Source of the DNA: CADEDV01 sp048498035
GTDB taxonomy: Bacteria > Bacteroidota > Bacteroidia > Chitinophagales > Chitinophagaceae
DNA length: 64,000 nucleotides
Direction of reading: 5' to 3'
Assembly (NCBI GenBank): GCA_048498035.1
Contig: JBEHYT010000007.1
Location: 1 to 64,000, forward strand
A program made the position numbers and the translations under genes. A model generated the notes under the pieces. It did not search any database and was not told where the DNA came from. It saw only the letters and a list, made by a program, of their open reading frames with translations. Below, piece by piece: positions 27,221-35,696 of the stretch (position 1 is the first letter of the stretch; every line of letters starts with the position of its first letter).

Positions 27221-27712
27221 CTAACTGCGCATATTCTCATATTGCAACGGCAGGCCCAGTTCGGCACCCCGGCACAGCTGGATGACCGCCTGGAGATCAT
27301 CAATTTTTTTCCCGGTTACCCGTACGGTATCATCATGGATAGCGGCCTGTACCTTCATCCCTGAATCCTTGATCAGCTTCACGATCTTTTTGGCATCTTC
27401 CTGGGCAAGTCCATTACGCACCTTTACTTCTTTCTTCCATGCCTTGCCACTCTGTGCACCTTCCTTCGACAAATCAAAGGCTTCCGGCGCGATGCCCTGT
27501 TTGTTAGCGCGACTGATCAATACATCCACCAACTGGCGCATTTTCATATCGTCTTCCGTTTCAATCTTGAGCAAAAACTCCTTTTTATCCAGGTCAATCA
27601 CCACCGGTGAACCTTTAAAGTCAAACCGGTTGCTGATCTCCTTGGTAGTTACATTCACCGCATTATCCAGCGCCTGCGGATCTACTTTGCTTACAATATC
27701 AAATGAAGGCAT
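27221..27712 (-). CDS. yajQ: YajQ family cyclic di-GMP/nucleic-acid-binding protein
   Basis: A 163-residue cytoplasmic protein: MPSFDIVSKVD at the start, SNRFDFKGSP near residue 30, and KKEVKVRNGLAQEDAKKIVKLIKDS in the second half, all classic YajQ features. The family has two ferredoxin-like domains. Some members bind cyclic di-GMP. The frame is open to 27784, but the ATG at 27712 is the conserved start. A TACATTTG box lies 18 bases upstream of it. Confidence 0.95.
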   Translation of the reverse strand: MPSFDIVSKVDPQALDNAVNVTTKEISNRFDFKGSPVVIDLDKKEFLLKIETEDDMKMRQLVDVLISRANKQGIAPEAFDLSKEGAQSGKAWKKEVKVRNGLAQEDAKKIVKLIKDSGMKVQAAIHDDTVRVTGKKIDDLQAVIQLCRGAELGLPLQYENMRS

Positions 27713-27730
27713 AGTTGAAAGGTTGAACAA

Positions 27731-27738
27731 CAAATGTA
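27731..27738 (-). promoter_or_regulatory. Bacteroidota -7 box (TACATTTG, minus strand) before yajQ
   Basis: TACATTTG reads 27738 to 27731 on the minus strand. It sits between the upstream terminator and the yajQ ATG, leaving a very short leader. Confidence 0.45.
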
Positions 27739-27740
27739 GG

Positions 27741-27770
27741 AAAAAAAGAGTCCCTCCTGAAAAGGAGGGA
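27741..27770 (-). terminator. Terminator of an upstream minus-strand unit
   Basis: A perfect 8-bp inverted repeat (27751-27758 with 27763-27770) and a 4-base loop. On the minus strand it runs into a CTCTTTTTTT tract. It must end a transcript coming from above 27770, and the only candidate there is the small ORF at 27807-28025. Confidence 0.75.
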
Positions 27771-27806
27771 CGGTTCATGCACATGAGAAAACTCTCATAT
27801 TCGAAA

Positions 27807-28025
27807 TCAATGCTTAGCTATTTTATAAACCAGCACACCTGGCGCACGTGCGGGCAATGCAGTAGCCCTGGCAGGGTTGCCGGTTTGACTATTCAACGTT
27901 AAAAATGGTAAAGGGAAAAAACCCGGAACGCAGTATACAGAAGACTGCGTAGCAACAGTAGTATCGCTTGGCGTTGATGCATAGCTGCACAACCCCGGCG
28001 GTTGGGAATTTGTTTTTGTTATCAT
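27807..28025 (-). CDS. Possible small orphan protein, 72 residues
   Basis: I do not recognise it. The frame starts MITKTNSQPPGLCSY and ends GVLVYKIAKH. It is rich in Ser, Thr, Pro and Ala, has two cysteines (residues 13 and 32) and no signal peptide or membrane segment. Codon use is not obviously biased. What supports it is position: it is the longest ATG-initiated frame between a terminator at 28158-28190 that ends the transcript before it and another at 27741-27770 that ends a transcript after it. A small RNA in the same place is an equal alternative. Confidence 0.35.
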   Translation of the reverse strand: MITKTNSQPPGLCSYASTPSDTTVATQSSVYCVPGFFPLPFLTLNSQTGNPARATALPARAPGVLVYKIAKH

Positions 28026-28157
28026 GGCTTTGGTTAAAAAATAACCGACTTAAAGGTCTGCATTTTTTTAACGGCATGCAAATAAATATGAGCAATTTCG
28101 TAGTTCGCATGACGAAGGGCAAAATTCCGGGGCCAAACAATCGTGTTCCTGCAACCC

Positions 28158-28190
28158 GGAAAAAAATCCTGCGGGTGTTTCCCGCAGGAT
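28158..28190 (-). terminator. Rho-independent terminator after the beta-barrel gene
   Basis: A perfect 10-bp stem (28166-28175 with 28181-28190) and a 5-base loop. On the minus strand it runs into TTTTTT. It lies 21 bases after the stop at 28212. Confidence 0.85.
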
Positions 28191-28211
28191 CCGCTTTTGT
28201 ACGATCACCTG

Positions 28212-30695
28212 TTAGTTCCCGGAGCGTACGCGGTTTTGCTCATCATCCGCGCCACCACGTTTGCGCTGACCGTTTTGCATTTGCTTGCCTTTCGCAAATC
28301 TCCAGCTAAATGTAAGTGTAACCGCGCGGCTATCATTTACGTTGCGGAAACGTGCATCCACATCACCATAACGGCTGCTGCCGGTAAATACACTGCCTGC
28401 AAAAATATCGCGAACATTCAGGCGAAGAGATCCTTTCTTTTTCAGTATTTGTTTGCTGAAGCCGGCGCTTACCTGGCCCATGGGTTCAATAAAAATCACG
28501 CCTTCCAGGGCACGGGTGCGGTAAAATCCACTCAATTCAGCCCCCCAGCCTTTACCCCACTTGATCTGCGTTTGTCCCTGGAACATCGCACCTGTCAGTG
28601 AAAGTTCAATAGGAACATTGTTCACCATGCCGCGGAAGTGATTATTGTAAGCAATGCCATACAAATTCATACTCCATCCCTTGGCTAAATCAAATCCTGC
28701 ATTCACTGAAAGGCCCCATTGGTGAGAACTGGCAATATTTGATTTACTGATAAATGTTTCGCTGGTAGCGGTATTCTGTTGCAACACGTCCTGGATGATA
28801 TCCACCGTGCTGGTATAATTGACTGTAGTTGTAAGAATACTTTTGTACGTATGACTCAATTCAATATTGTGCGCAAACTGTGGCTTCAGGTTTGGATTAC
28901 CCTGGCGGAATGTATAACGATCCAGGAATTCAATGAACGGGTTCAGATCTTCATAATCGGGCCGGTTGATGCGGCGGCCATAATTCAACACAAATGAATG
29001 CTTATCGCTCGCCTTGTATTGCAGGTAAGCCGTTGGAAACAGTTGCGTGTAATTCCTCGAAAAGGTTTTTGTAGAAGCTTCAAACTCATTGGTGCCGGAG
29101 TTGTACTCATAACCAATGGAGCGTCCGTTGGCATTTGTATTTTCCGCACGTAGTCCCAACTGTGTATTCCACTTTTTACCAAGCGGGCGACGATAATTAA
29201 CGTACGCCGCATTAATATTTTCATGGTAGATGAAATGATTGCTACGAGCGCTGTCAAGCACCGCCGAGCCCATCTCCATATTATCGTAAATTGCGTTATT
29301 GTCTGTTTCTACATAGCTGCTCTTGATGCCAGCTTCAAAGCTCGCGTCGTGTTGCAGCGGAAGTGTATAATCCAGTTTGCCGCTATAGATCTTAATATTC
29401 TGCGGCAGGTTGCCCAACAGTGTGTCAGGAACCTCAGACGGCGCGCCGAATTTGTCAAAATAATGGCTGGTGAGCGACTGCGAGTTGCTGGCATCATAAC
29501 TGATATAGTCAATATTACCACTCAGCTCCTGCCCTGCAGAATCAAATACGGTTCTGAAATTAAGATTGCCGCTAAAGTTTTTCCAGGTTTGATGTGTTTT
29601 GGACAGCGCGTCGGTTGTACCATTGAGTGAACCGTCTGGCTCATAGATGGATGACCCGGTTGCTGCGCTCCAGGTTCCGGGATTGTAAAAAGTGCTTAAC
29701 ACCACGCCAACCGTTGTTTTATTTGACACCGTGTAATCCAAGCCGGCATTCGCGCTGTAATATCCCCTCCTGTTCTTCATCCGCGTTGTCTGGTCAAACA
29801 TGGACAAAATATTATCGTTGTTGTCGCGAAAATTACGTGTGATATAGAGCTCCTGCCCGCGCTGGTTCCGGGTAAGGCTGAGGTTGGAAAACACATTCAA
29901 TTTCTGGTTACGGTAGTTAAACGAAGCGTTGTCGTCTGTGCGTGGATAGCGCCCCTGTGTAAAACCTGCGGTGATACTTCCGTTGTATCCGAATTGCTTG
30001 TTCTTTTTCAGCTTGATATTGATAACGCCTGCATTGCCGGCAGCATCATATTTAGCTGGTGGGTTGGTCATTATTTCCAATTGCTCCAACTGCGATGCAG
30101 TCATGCTGCGCAATAAATTCGCCAGATCGGCACCGCTCAGGTAACTGGGTCTTCCGTCAATATAAATCTGCACACCCTGTTTGCCTTTGAGGCTGATATT
30201 TCCGTCTTTGTCTACTGTAATACCTGGCGCTTTCTCTAATACTTCAAGCGCAGAATTACCAACATTGGTGATGGAGGCATCCACATTTACCACCGTGCGA
30301 TCGATCTTTTGTTCAATTAACGGCTTGCGTGCGGTAACGGTAACACCGCTAACAGCTTTTGCCACCGGCACAAGCTCTATAGAAGGAACTTCAACAGACG
30401 GATTTGCGGCAGATATGGAAAATACCATAGAGGTTCCGGGCTCATGCCCTACCGCGGAAATGCTCACGAAATAACGGCCCTCGGCCAGTCCCTCAAAACT
30501 ATAGTGACCGGTCTTATCGGCAACACCCATTTTGGCTACGGATGAATCAGCCGCGTTTTTGAGGGTAATCGTGGCCAGTTCAACCGTCCGGGTATCACCG
30601 TCTGTAACCGTACCGGTTACGTGGCCGTTTTTTGCCTGGCCCGCGGCATACATCGAAACCGAACATGTCAACAGCAGAATAAGAAAATTTTTCAT
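28212..30695 (-). CDS. TonB-dependent-receptor-like outer membrane beta-barrel protein
   Basis: An outer-membrane protein of 827 residues. A signal peptide (residues 1-19) is followed by a carboxypeptidase-regulatory-like domain (about 24-115, GHVTGTVTDGDTRTVELATI). A plug domain has GNSALEVLEKAPGITVDKDG and GVQIYIDGRPSYLSGADLAN. The rest is a beta-barrel of the OMP_b-brl_3 type (long alternating strands, AYLQYKASDKHSFVLNYGRRINRPDY). No SusD partner is adjacent, so it is not a typical SusCD pair. It may carry peptides or other ligands or act in signalling. A LytS/LytT pair lies next upstream. Confidence 0.88.
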   Translation of the reverse strand: MKNFLILLLTCSVSMYAAGQAKNGHVTGTVTDGDTRTVELATITLKNAADSSVAKMGVADKTGHYSFEGLAEGRYFVSISAVGHEPGTSMVFSISAANPSVEVPSIELVPVAKAVSGVTVTARKPLIEQKIDRTVVNVDASITNVGNSALEVLEKAPGITVDKDGNISLKGKQGVQIYIDGRPSYLSGADLANLLRSMTASQLEQLEIMTNPPAKYDAAGNAGVINIKLKKNKQFGYNGSITAGFTQGRYPRTDDNASFNYRNQKLNVFSNLSLTRNQRGQELYITRNFRDNNDNILSMFDQTTRMKNRRGYYSANAGLDYTVSNKTTVGVVLSTFYNPGTWSAATGSSIYEPDGSLNGTTDALSKTHQTWKNFSGNLNFRTVFDSAGQELSGNIDYISYDASNSQSLTSHYFDKFGAPSEVPDTLLGNLPQNIKIYSGKLDYTLPLQHDASFEAGIKSSYVETDNNAIYDNMEMGSAVLDSARSNHFIYHENINAAYVNYRRPLGKKWNTQLGLRAENTNANGRSIGYEYNSGTNEFEASTKTFSRNYTQLFPTAYLQYKASDKHSFVLNYGRRINRPDYEDLNPFIEFLDRYTFRQGNPNLKPQFAHNIELSHTYKSILTTTVNYTSTVDIIQDVLQQNTATSETFISKSNIASSHQWGLSVNAGFDLAKGWSMNLYGIAYNNHFRGMVNNVPIELSLTGAMFQGQTQIKWGKGWGAELSGFYRTRALEGVIFIEPMGQVSAGFSKQILKKKGSLRLNVRDIFAGSVFTGSSRYGDVDARFRNVNDSRAVTLTFSWRFAKGKQMQNGQRKRGGADDEQNRVRSGN

Positions 30696-30914
30696 GGCTA
30701 TACTTTTTCTTTTAGTACCAGTGTTTGATTATTACAGTTCAAAATTAGGTACTATGCATTGCAAAGATCATTGTTTTAAAATAAACGGCGCGTTTTAGGG
30801 ACGAACGGCCGCGGCTACAGGGATGAGACGCCTGAAGGGAAAAGAGGTTACAACGCAGTAAAGAAAAGCGGTAAAAAATCGGCGAAACCGTAAGTGATTG
30901 ATTATCAAATGCAA
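30696..30914. other. Intergenic stretch before the beta-barrel gene
   Basis: Non-coding. On the minus strand TAATTTTG at 30747-30740 matches TAnnTTTG and could start the beta-barrel transcript with a leader of about 40 bases. No -33 element is seen at the right spacing. No terminator hairpin was found for the LytT gene. Confidence 0.4.
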
Positions 30915-31679
30915 TCAAAGTCCAAACTCAGTGCGGATCTCGTCGTGGTAGGTTCTGCCGGAAGTAAGACGCGTTCCCGCCTTATCATCCATGATAAAAA
31001 GGTAGCGACTGTTAAAGTGACGGTGCATTTCCCGGATCCTGTCCTTATTTATAATATAAGACTTTTGAATGCGGTAAAACTGGCCAGGCAGCTTTTCCTG
31101 TAACTGACTGAGCGACTGATCAGTAAGGTGCTTTTGCCCGTCAATCGTGTAAATAAAGACATATTTGTCCTGCGCTTCCAGGTATACGATGTTCTCAAAG
31201 CGCACCAGGCTGATGCGATCCCCGGTTTTGATGGGCAGCGCGGTCATTTTAGGCGGCGCCTGTAGTTGGCGGATGATCTCCTGCAGGCCTCCCATGTCGA
31301 TGGTCTGGTTGAGTTTGCCAAAAAGTTTTAATTTCTGGATAGCCTGTTGCAGCCGTTCTTCCTTGATCGGTTTCAGGAGATAATCAACAGAAAAGTTTTC
31401 AAAGGCTTTAATGGCATATTGTTCATACGCCGTAGTGAAGATGATATTGGGTTTATATCGCAATTTTTCGAGCACTTCAAACCCGGTCATATCCGGCATC
31501 TGGATATCGAGAAATACCAGGTCAGGTTGCAGGCTTTCAATTTGAGCAATAGCTTCTTCGCCGTTTCCCGCCTCTCCTATTACCTGTACGTCTTGCGGAT
31601 GATCTGCCAGCAGATTTTTCATCAGCCGTCGTGCCGCGGGCTCATCATCTACCACAAGCGCTTTATAAACCTGGTTCAT
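30915..31679 (-). CDS. LytTR family response regulator
   Basis: A 254-residue two-domain regulator. The receiver domain has the acidic pair in VVDDEPAARR, the phospho-acceptor Asp58 in FLDIQMPDMTG, and the conserved Lys in LLKPIKEERL. The C-terminal LytTR DNA-binding domain has RISLVRFENIVYLEAQDKYVF and FYRIQKSYIINKDRI. It overlaps the sensor kinase gene upstream by 17 bases and so is translated with it. Targets may include the adjacent beta-barrel gene, but no binding site was identified. Confidence 0.92.
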   Translation of the reverse strand: MNQVYKALVVDDEPAARRLMKNLLADHPQDVQVIGEAGNGEEAIAQIESLQPDLVFLDIQMPDMTGFEVLEKLRYKPNIIFTTAYEQYAIKAFENFSVDYLLKPIKEERLQQAIQKLKLFGKLNQTIDMGGLQEIIRQLQAPPKMTALPIKTGDRISLVRFENIVYLEAQDKYVFIYTIDGQKHLTDQSLSQLQEKLPGQFYRIQKSYIINKDRIREMHRHFNSRYLFIMDDKAGTRLTSGRTYHDEIRTEFGL

Positions 31680-32847
31680 TTTTTATCAGTTTATTGATTT
31701 CAATAGTAATTGCCTTGGCCGGTTCGTTTCCAAAACGAATACTGTACTGGTTTGCAAAGAGCAGGTCCATCTTGTCGAAAACGCTTTTTAATCCATAGCC
31801 GGGAACCAGGTCTTCCGGAAATTCAGGGCCCGTGTCGGTAACGATGATTCGTAGCGCCCGGCCCACCAATTTTACTTCCAGTTTGATCTCGGTGATTTTA
31901 CCGGTACGTTTCAAACCGTGTTTTACTGCATTTTCCACCAGTGGCTGCAGGATGAAGCGTGGCACCAGGTAAAACCCTGCGCCTTCTTCTACCTGGACTG
32001 TATAATTGAGTTTATCTTCAAACCGGATCTTTTCAATTTCCAGGTACACTTCCGTCATCGCTACTTCATCATTTACGGTGGAGAAGTTATTGTTGGAATA
32101 ATTGATGCTATAGCGGAACAAATCGGCAAGCGCGATCGTCATGCGTCGTGCTTTTCTGCCGTCTGTAATAGACAAATCGGCAATGGAATTGAGCGCATTG
32201 TATAAAAAATGAGGGTTTACTTTTGAATGCAATGCATCCAGTTCAGCTTTTGTTTTTAATGCGGTTAGCCTTGCTAACTCCAATTCTTTCTCACTCAGTT
32301 TCCGCTTGCGGTTCATCTCCACATAACTCACCCCGGTGAAGATGAGCCCGGTAGCCAGTGAGTTGTAATAGCAGAACACGATAATCTGGTGCACCTTCTT
32401 CATGCTCAGCTGCATTCCGCTTCTAAAATAATCCATCAAACAATTGAAGATGATGGAGGATACGATGATCGCCAGTATCACTACAACATGATACCCGATA
32501 AATGGCAGCTTGCCCACCGCGCGTATCCGGGTTATCATCCATACAAAATTGAATACCAGGAATACCAGCAGTTCTGACCAAAGCAACTGGATAAATAAGG
32601 TCCACCAGATATCCGGTCCCTGCTTCATTTCGCCCAGTTCCATTGAAATGGCGCTGATCAGGCTTAATGCCGCCAGCAACAGCAGCGCCAGCAATAGAAC
32701 CACCAGGTTTTTTCGCAGCCAGTTGCTGCGGATACCCGGAAACAATTTATTATAGACCGATAACAGCAGGATGGCCGAGCCCAATAAAACGGTAAAGGCC
32801 AGCAGCAGTCCCACCTGCCGCAGTATCTCGTGTAGTTGCATGTGCAT
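31663..32847 (-). CDS. LytS-type sensor histidine kinase
   Basis: A 394-residue membrane sensor. Four or more hydrophobic segments fill the first ~190 residues. The His_kinase domain has the phospho-acceptor His in VNPHFLYNALNSI and an ATPase part with the N-box LVENAVKHGLKR and the G-box TDTGPEFP. This is the short HK type paired with LytTR regulators in Bacteroidota. The frame runs on to a TTG at 32907, but the ATG at 32847 is favoured (a second ATG is at 32841). It has no large sensory domain outside the membrane. Confidence 0.9.
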   Translation of the reverse strand: MHMQLHEILRQVGLLLAFTVLLGSAILLLSVYNKLFPGIRSNWLRKNLVVLLLALLLLAALSLISAISMELGEMKQGPDIWWTLFIQLLWSELLVFLVFNFVWMITRIRAVGKLPFIGYHVVVILAIIVSSIIFNCLMDYFRSGMQLSMKKVHQIIVFCYYNSLATGLIFTGVSYVEMNRKRKLSEKELELARLTALKTKAELDALHSKVNPHFLYNALNSIADLSITDGRKARRMTIALADLFRYSINYSNNNFSTVNDEVAMTEVYLEIEKIRFEDKLNYTVQVEEGAGFYLVPRFILQPLVENAVKHGLKRTGKITEIKLEVKLVGRALRIIVTDTGPEFPEDLVPGYGLKSVFDKMDLLFANQYSIRFGNEPAKAITIEINKLIKNEPGL

Positions 32848-32951
32848 AAACGGAACTAAGATATTAAAATCGCGCCGGTAGGCGGATAAGGCTTCGTGAA
32901 CCAGCAATTTTAAGGGGCGAACTGTTTATCTTGCACGAAAACCAGTAGCTG

Positions 32952-33968
32952 ATGACCATTGATTTTCGTTCTGATACCGTAACAAAGCCTACGCCGGGCA
33001 TGCTTGAAGCGATGCATACGGCCCGGGTTGGCGATGATGTTTTTGGAGAAGACCCTTCGATCAACGAATTGGAAAGGAAATCGGCCGCCCTTTTTGGCCT
33101 GGAAGCCGGTCTCTTTTGTCCTTCGGGCACCATGACTAACCAAATTGCCATCAAATGCCACACACAGCCCGGGGATGAGGTGATCTGTGATGAAAATGCG
33201 CACGTTTATCAATATGAAGGAGGCGGAATTGCATTCAATTCTTCAGCCTCTGTAAAATTGTTGCCCGGCAACCGTGGGCGCATCACCGCTGCCCAGGTGG
33301 CGGCTGCCATTAACCCTGATGACGTACACCGGGCCCATACGTCACTTGTTTGCCTCGAAAATACCAGCAACCGCGGAGGCGGAAGTTGCTATGACTTTGA
33401 TGAAATGCGCAGGATTGGTGAACTGTGCCGCCAGCAACAACTGGCTTTTCACCTGGATGGCGCCCGGGTCTGGAATGCGCTCGTGGCAAAGGGCGAACAA
33501 CCGGTTCAATACGGCAGGATATTTGACAGCATTTCAATCTGCCTCAGCAAAAGCCTGGGCTGTCCTGTGGGCAGCGTATTGCTGGGGTCCGATGCATTTA
33601 TCAAAAAAGCAAGAAGAATCCGGAAAGTATTTGGCGGTGGGATGCGGCAGGCCGGTTTCCTGGCAGCGGCCGGTATTTATGCGCTGGATCATCATGTTAG
33701 TCGCCTGGATGAAGATCACCGCCACGCCCGTTTGATTGCGGCTGCACTGGAACAAAAGGACTTTGTAAAAATGATATTGCCGGTAGAAACCAATATCATC
33801 ATTTTTGAGTTGAACGACAGTATCCCTGCGCCTGCTTTTGTAGACCGTTTGCGTGAGCAGGATATCCTGGCGTATGCGATTGCGCCCAACCGCGTGCGGT
33901 TGGTAATACATTTGGATATTAGTCCATTGATGGTAGAAAAAACGATCTCAATTATTAAAAAATTATAG
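32952..33968 (+). CDS. ltaE: Low-specificity L-threonine aldolase
   Basis: A PLP-dependent aldolase that splits threonine or allo-threonine to glycine and acetaldehyde. The 338-residue protein begins IDFRSDTVTKPTPGML, has GDDVFGEDPS and FCPSGTMTNQIAI near the cofactor, HLDGARVWNA with the aspartate that contacts the pyridine nitrogen, and the PLP lysine in ICLSKSLGCPVGSVL. All key residues are present. It is followed 3 bases later by pgi, so the two are in one transcript. Confidence 0.93.
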   Translation: MTIDFRSDTVTKPTPGMLEAMHTARVGDDVFGEDPSINELERKSAALFGLEAGLFCPSGTMTNQIAIKCHTQPGDEVICDENAHVYQYEGGGIAFNSSASVKLLPGNRGRITAAQVAAAINPDDVHRAHTSLVCLENTSNRGGGSCYDFDEMRRIGELCRQQQLAFHLDGARVWNALVAKGEQPVQYGRIFDSISICLSKSLGCPVGSVLLGSDAFIKKARRIRKVFGGGMRQAGFLAAAGIYALDHHVSRLDEDHRHARLIAAALEQKDFVKMILPVETNIIIFELNDSIPAPAFVDRLREQDILAYAIAPNRVRLVIHLDISPLMVEKTISIIKKL

Positions 33969-33971
33969 AAC

Positions 33972-35624
33972 ATGTTTCCCCGGATCAACCCCACTACTAC
34001 CGCTGCCTGGCAAAAATTGCAGGCGCATGCAGATGAAATGAAACAGTCCAGCCTGCGAATGCTTTTTCAGAAAGACCCTGAACGGTTTAAAAAAATGTCG
34101 TTACAGCAGGGAGATATCTTATTTGATTATTCGAAGAACCTGGTAGATGCCCATACCCTGGAACTGTTGCAGGAACTGGCCACCGAATGCAAATTGAAAG
34201 ATGCAATTGAGGCCATGTTTAACGGGGACCTGATCAACGAAACCGAGCACCGTTCGGTTTTACATGTAGCGTTGCGGAATTTTTCAAAAGAACCGATGTA
34301 CAGCCAGGGGGTGGATGTGATGCCCATGGTTCGAAAATCGCTCCGCAAAATGAAAACGTTTTGTGAAGCTGTACATAGTGGCAAACACCGCGGCTATACC
34401 GGGAAGAAAATAAAATATATTGTCAATATCGGCATTGGCGGAAGTGATCTTGGACCGTTGATGGTTACAGAGGCCCTGCGCCCCTACTGGTTGCCGGGCA
34501 TGGAAACGCATTTTGTATCCAATGTAGACGGAACCCATATCGTGGAAACGTTGAAGCGTGTGGATCCGGAGCGGACACTGTTCCTGATTGCCTCTAAAAC
34601 ATTCACCACGCAGGAAACGATGACCAATGCGCATACCGCGCGTGACTGGTTTCTCAAAAAGGCAAAGAAAGAAAAATACGTAGCAAAACATTTTGTGGCG
34701 CTCAGCACTAATGAACCGGAGGTAATAAAATTCGGGATTGATAAGTCGAATATGTTCGAGTTTTGGGATTGGGTTGGTGGCCGCTACTCACTTTGGAGCG
34801 CCATTGGTCTTTCCATTGCACTCACGGTTGGATTCAAAAATTTTGAACAATTATTGAAAGGCGCACATGCTACCGACCTGCACTTTCGGTCCGCCGTTTT
34901 TACAGAAAACATTCCTGTATTGATGGGGCTTGTTGGGCTTTGGTACACTAATTTTTTTGATGCACAGAGCGAAGCCATTCTTCCTTACGATCAATACATG
35001 CATCGCTTTGCTGCCTATTTTCAGCAGGGCAATATGGAAAGCAATGGGAAAAGCACGGATCGGCTGGGACAGGCGGTTACTTATCATACAGGGCCGGTGA
35101 TCTGGGGAGAACCCGGCACCAACGGACAGCATGCTTTTTACCAACTGATCCACCAGGGTACATTGGTTATTCCCTGTGATTTTATTGCGCCGGCGCGATC
35201 ACATAACCCGGTGGGTGATCATCATTTCAAATTGCTGAGCAATTTCTTTGCACAAACCGAGGCGTTGATGAATGGTAAAACCGATGCCGAAGCGCAGGCA
35301 GAACTGGAAAAAGCGGGGCTGACGCCGGAAGAAATCGCGGCACTGTTGCCGTTCAAGGTATTCTCCGGTAACCGGCCTACCAATTCATTCCTGCTAAAAA
35401 AAATAACGCCGTTTACGCTGGGCCAGTTGATTGCGCTTTATGAGCATAAGATATTTACGCAAGGTGTTATTTGGAATATCTTCAGTTTTGATCAATGGGG
35501 CGTTGAACTGGGCAAGCAGCTTGCCAATCGCATTCTCCCGGAACTGGAGAGTGAACAGCAGGTTACCACTCATGATTCCTCCACCAATGGACTGATCAAT
35601 GCGTTTAAGGAAATGAGGAATTAA
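33972..35624 (+). CDS. pgi: Glucose-6-phosphate isomerase
   Basis: Interconverts glucose 6-phosphate and fructose 6-phosphate. At 550 residues it belongs to the long (E. coli and animal-like) PGI type. Key blocks are NIGIGGSDLGPLMV, ASKTFTTQETMTNA, VGGRYSLWSAIGLS, the active-site Glu in GQAVTYHTGPVIWGEPGTNGQHA and the C-terminal QWGVELGKQL, which has the catalytic Lys. It starts 3 bases after ltaE stops. A strong terminator follows. Confidence 0.97.
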   Translation: MFPRINPTTTAAWQKLQAHADEMKQSSLRMLFQKDPERFKKMSLQQGDILFDYSKNLVDAHTLELLQELATECKLKDAIEAMFNGDLINETEHRSVLHVALRNFSKEPMYSQGVDVMPMVRKSLRKMKTFCEAVHSGKHRGYTGKKIKYIVNIGIGGSDLGPLMVTEALRPYWLPGMETHFVSNVDGTHIVETLKRVDPERTLFLIASKTFTTQETMTNAHTARDWFLKKAKKEKYVAKHFVALSTNEPEVIKFGIDKSNMFEFWDWVGGRYSLWSAIGLSIALTVGFKNFEQLLKGAHATDLHFRSAVFTENIPVLMGLVGLWYTNFFDAQSEAILPYDQYMHRFAAYFQQGNMESNGKSTDRLGQAVTYHTGPVIWGEPGTNGQHAFYQLIHQGTLVIPCDFIAPARSHNPVGDHHFKLLSNFFAQTEALMNGKTDAEAQAELEKAGLTPEEIAALLPFKVFSGNRPTNSFLLKKITPFTLGQLIALYEHKIFTQGVIWNIFSFDQWGVELGKQLANRILPELESEQQVTTHDSSTNGLINAFKEMRN

Positions 35625-35644
35625 ACAAAAAGACTTTTAATAAT

Positions 35645-35680
35645 AAAACCCCCTGTTTTGTGGCAGGGGGTTTTTATTTA
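35645..35680 (+). terminator. Terminator between pgi and the convergent lipoprotein gene
   Basis: An 11-bp stem (35645-35655 with 35664-35674) with an 8-base loop runs into TTTTTATTT. The complement also ends in TTTTATTATT, so it probably works for both convergent transcripts. Confidence 0.85.
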
Positions 35681-35696
35681 TGTCAGGCTGATCCTA

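Noticed and set aside
27221..27784. A longer yajQ start at 27784.
   Set aside because: The extra 24 residues lie across the terminator at 27741-27770 and the -7 box, and the family start is MPSFDIVSK at 27712.
28212..30695. A SusC/SusD-type polysaccharide utilisation locus around the beta-barrel protein.
   Set aside because: No SusD-like lipoprotein and no glycosidase lie next to it; the neighbours are yajQ, rpmE and a LytS/LytT pair.
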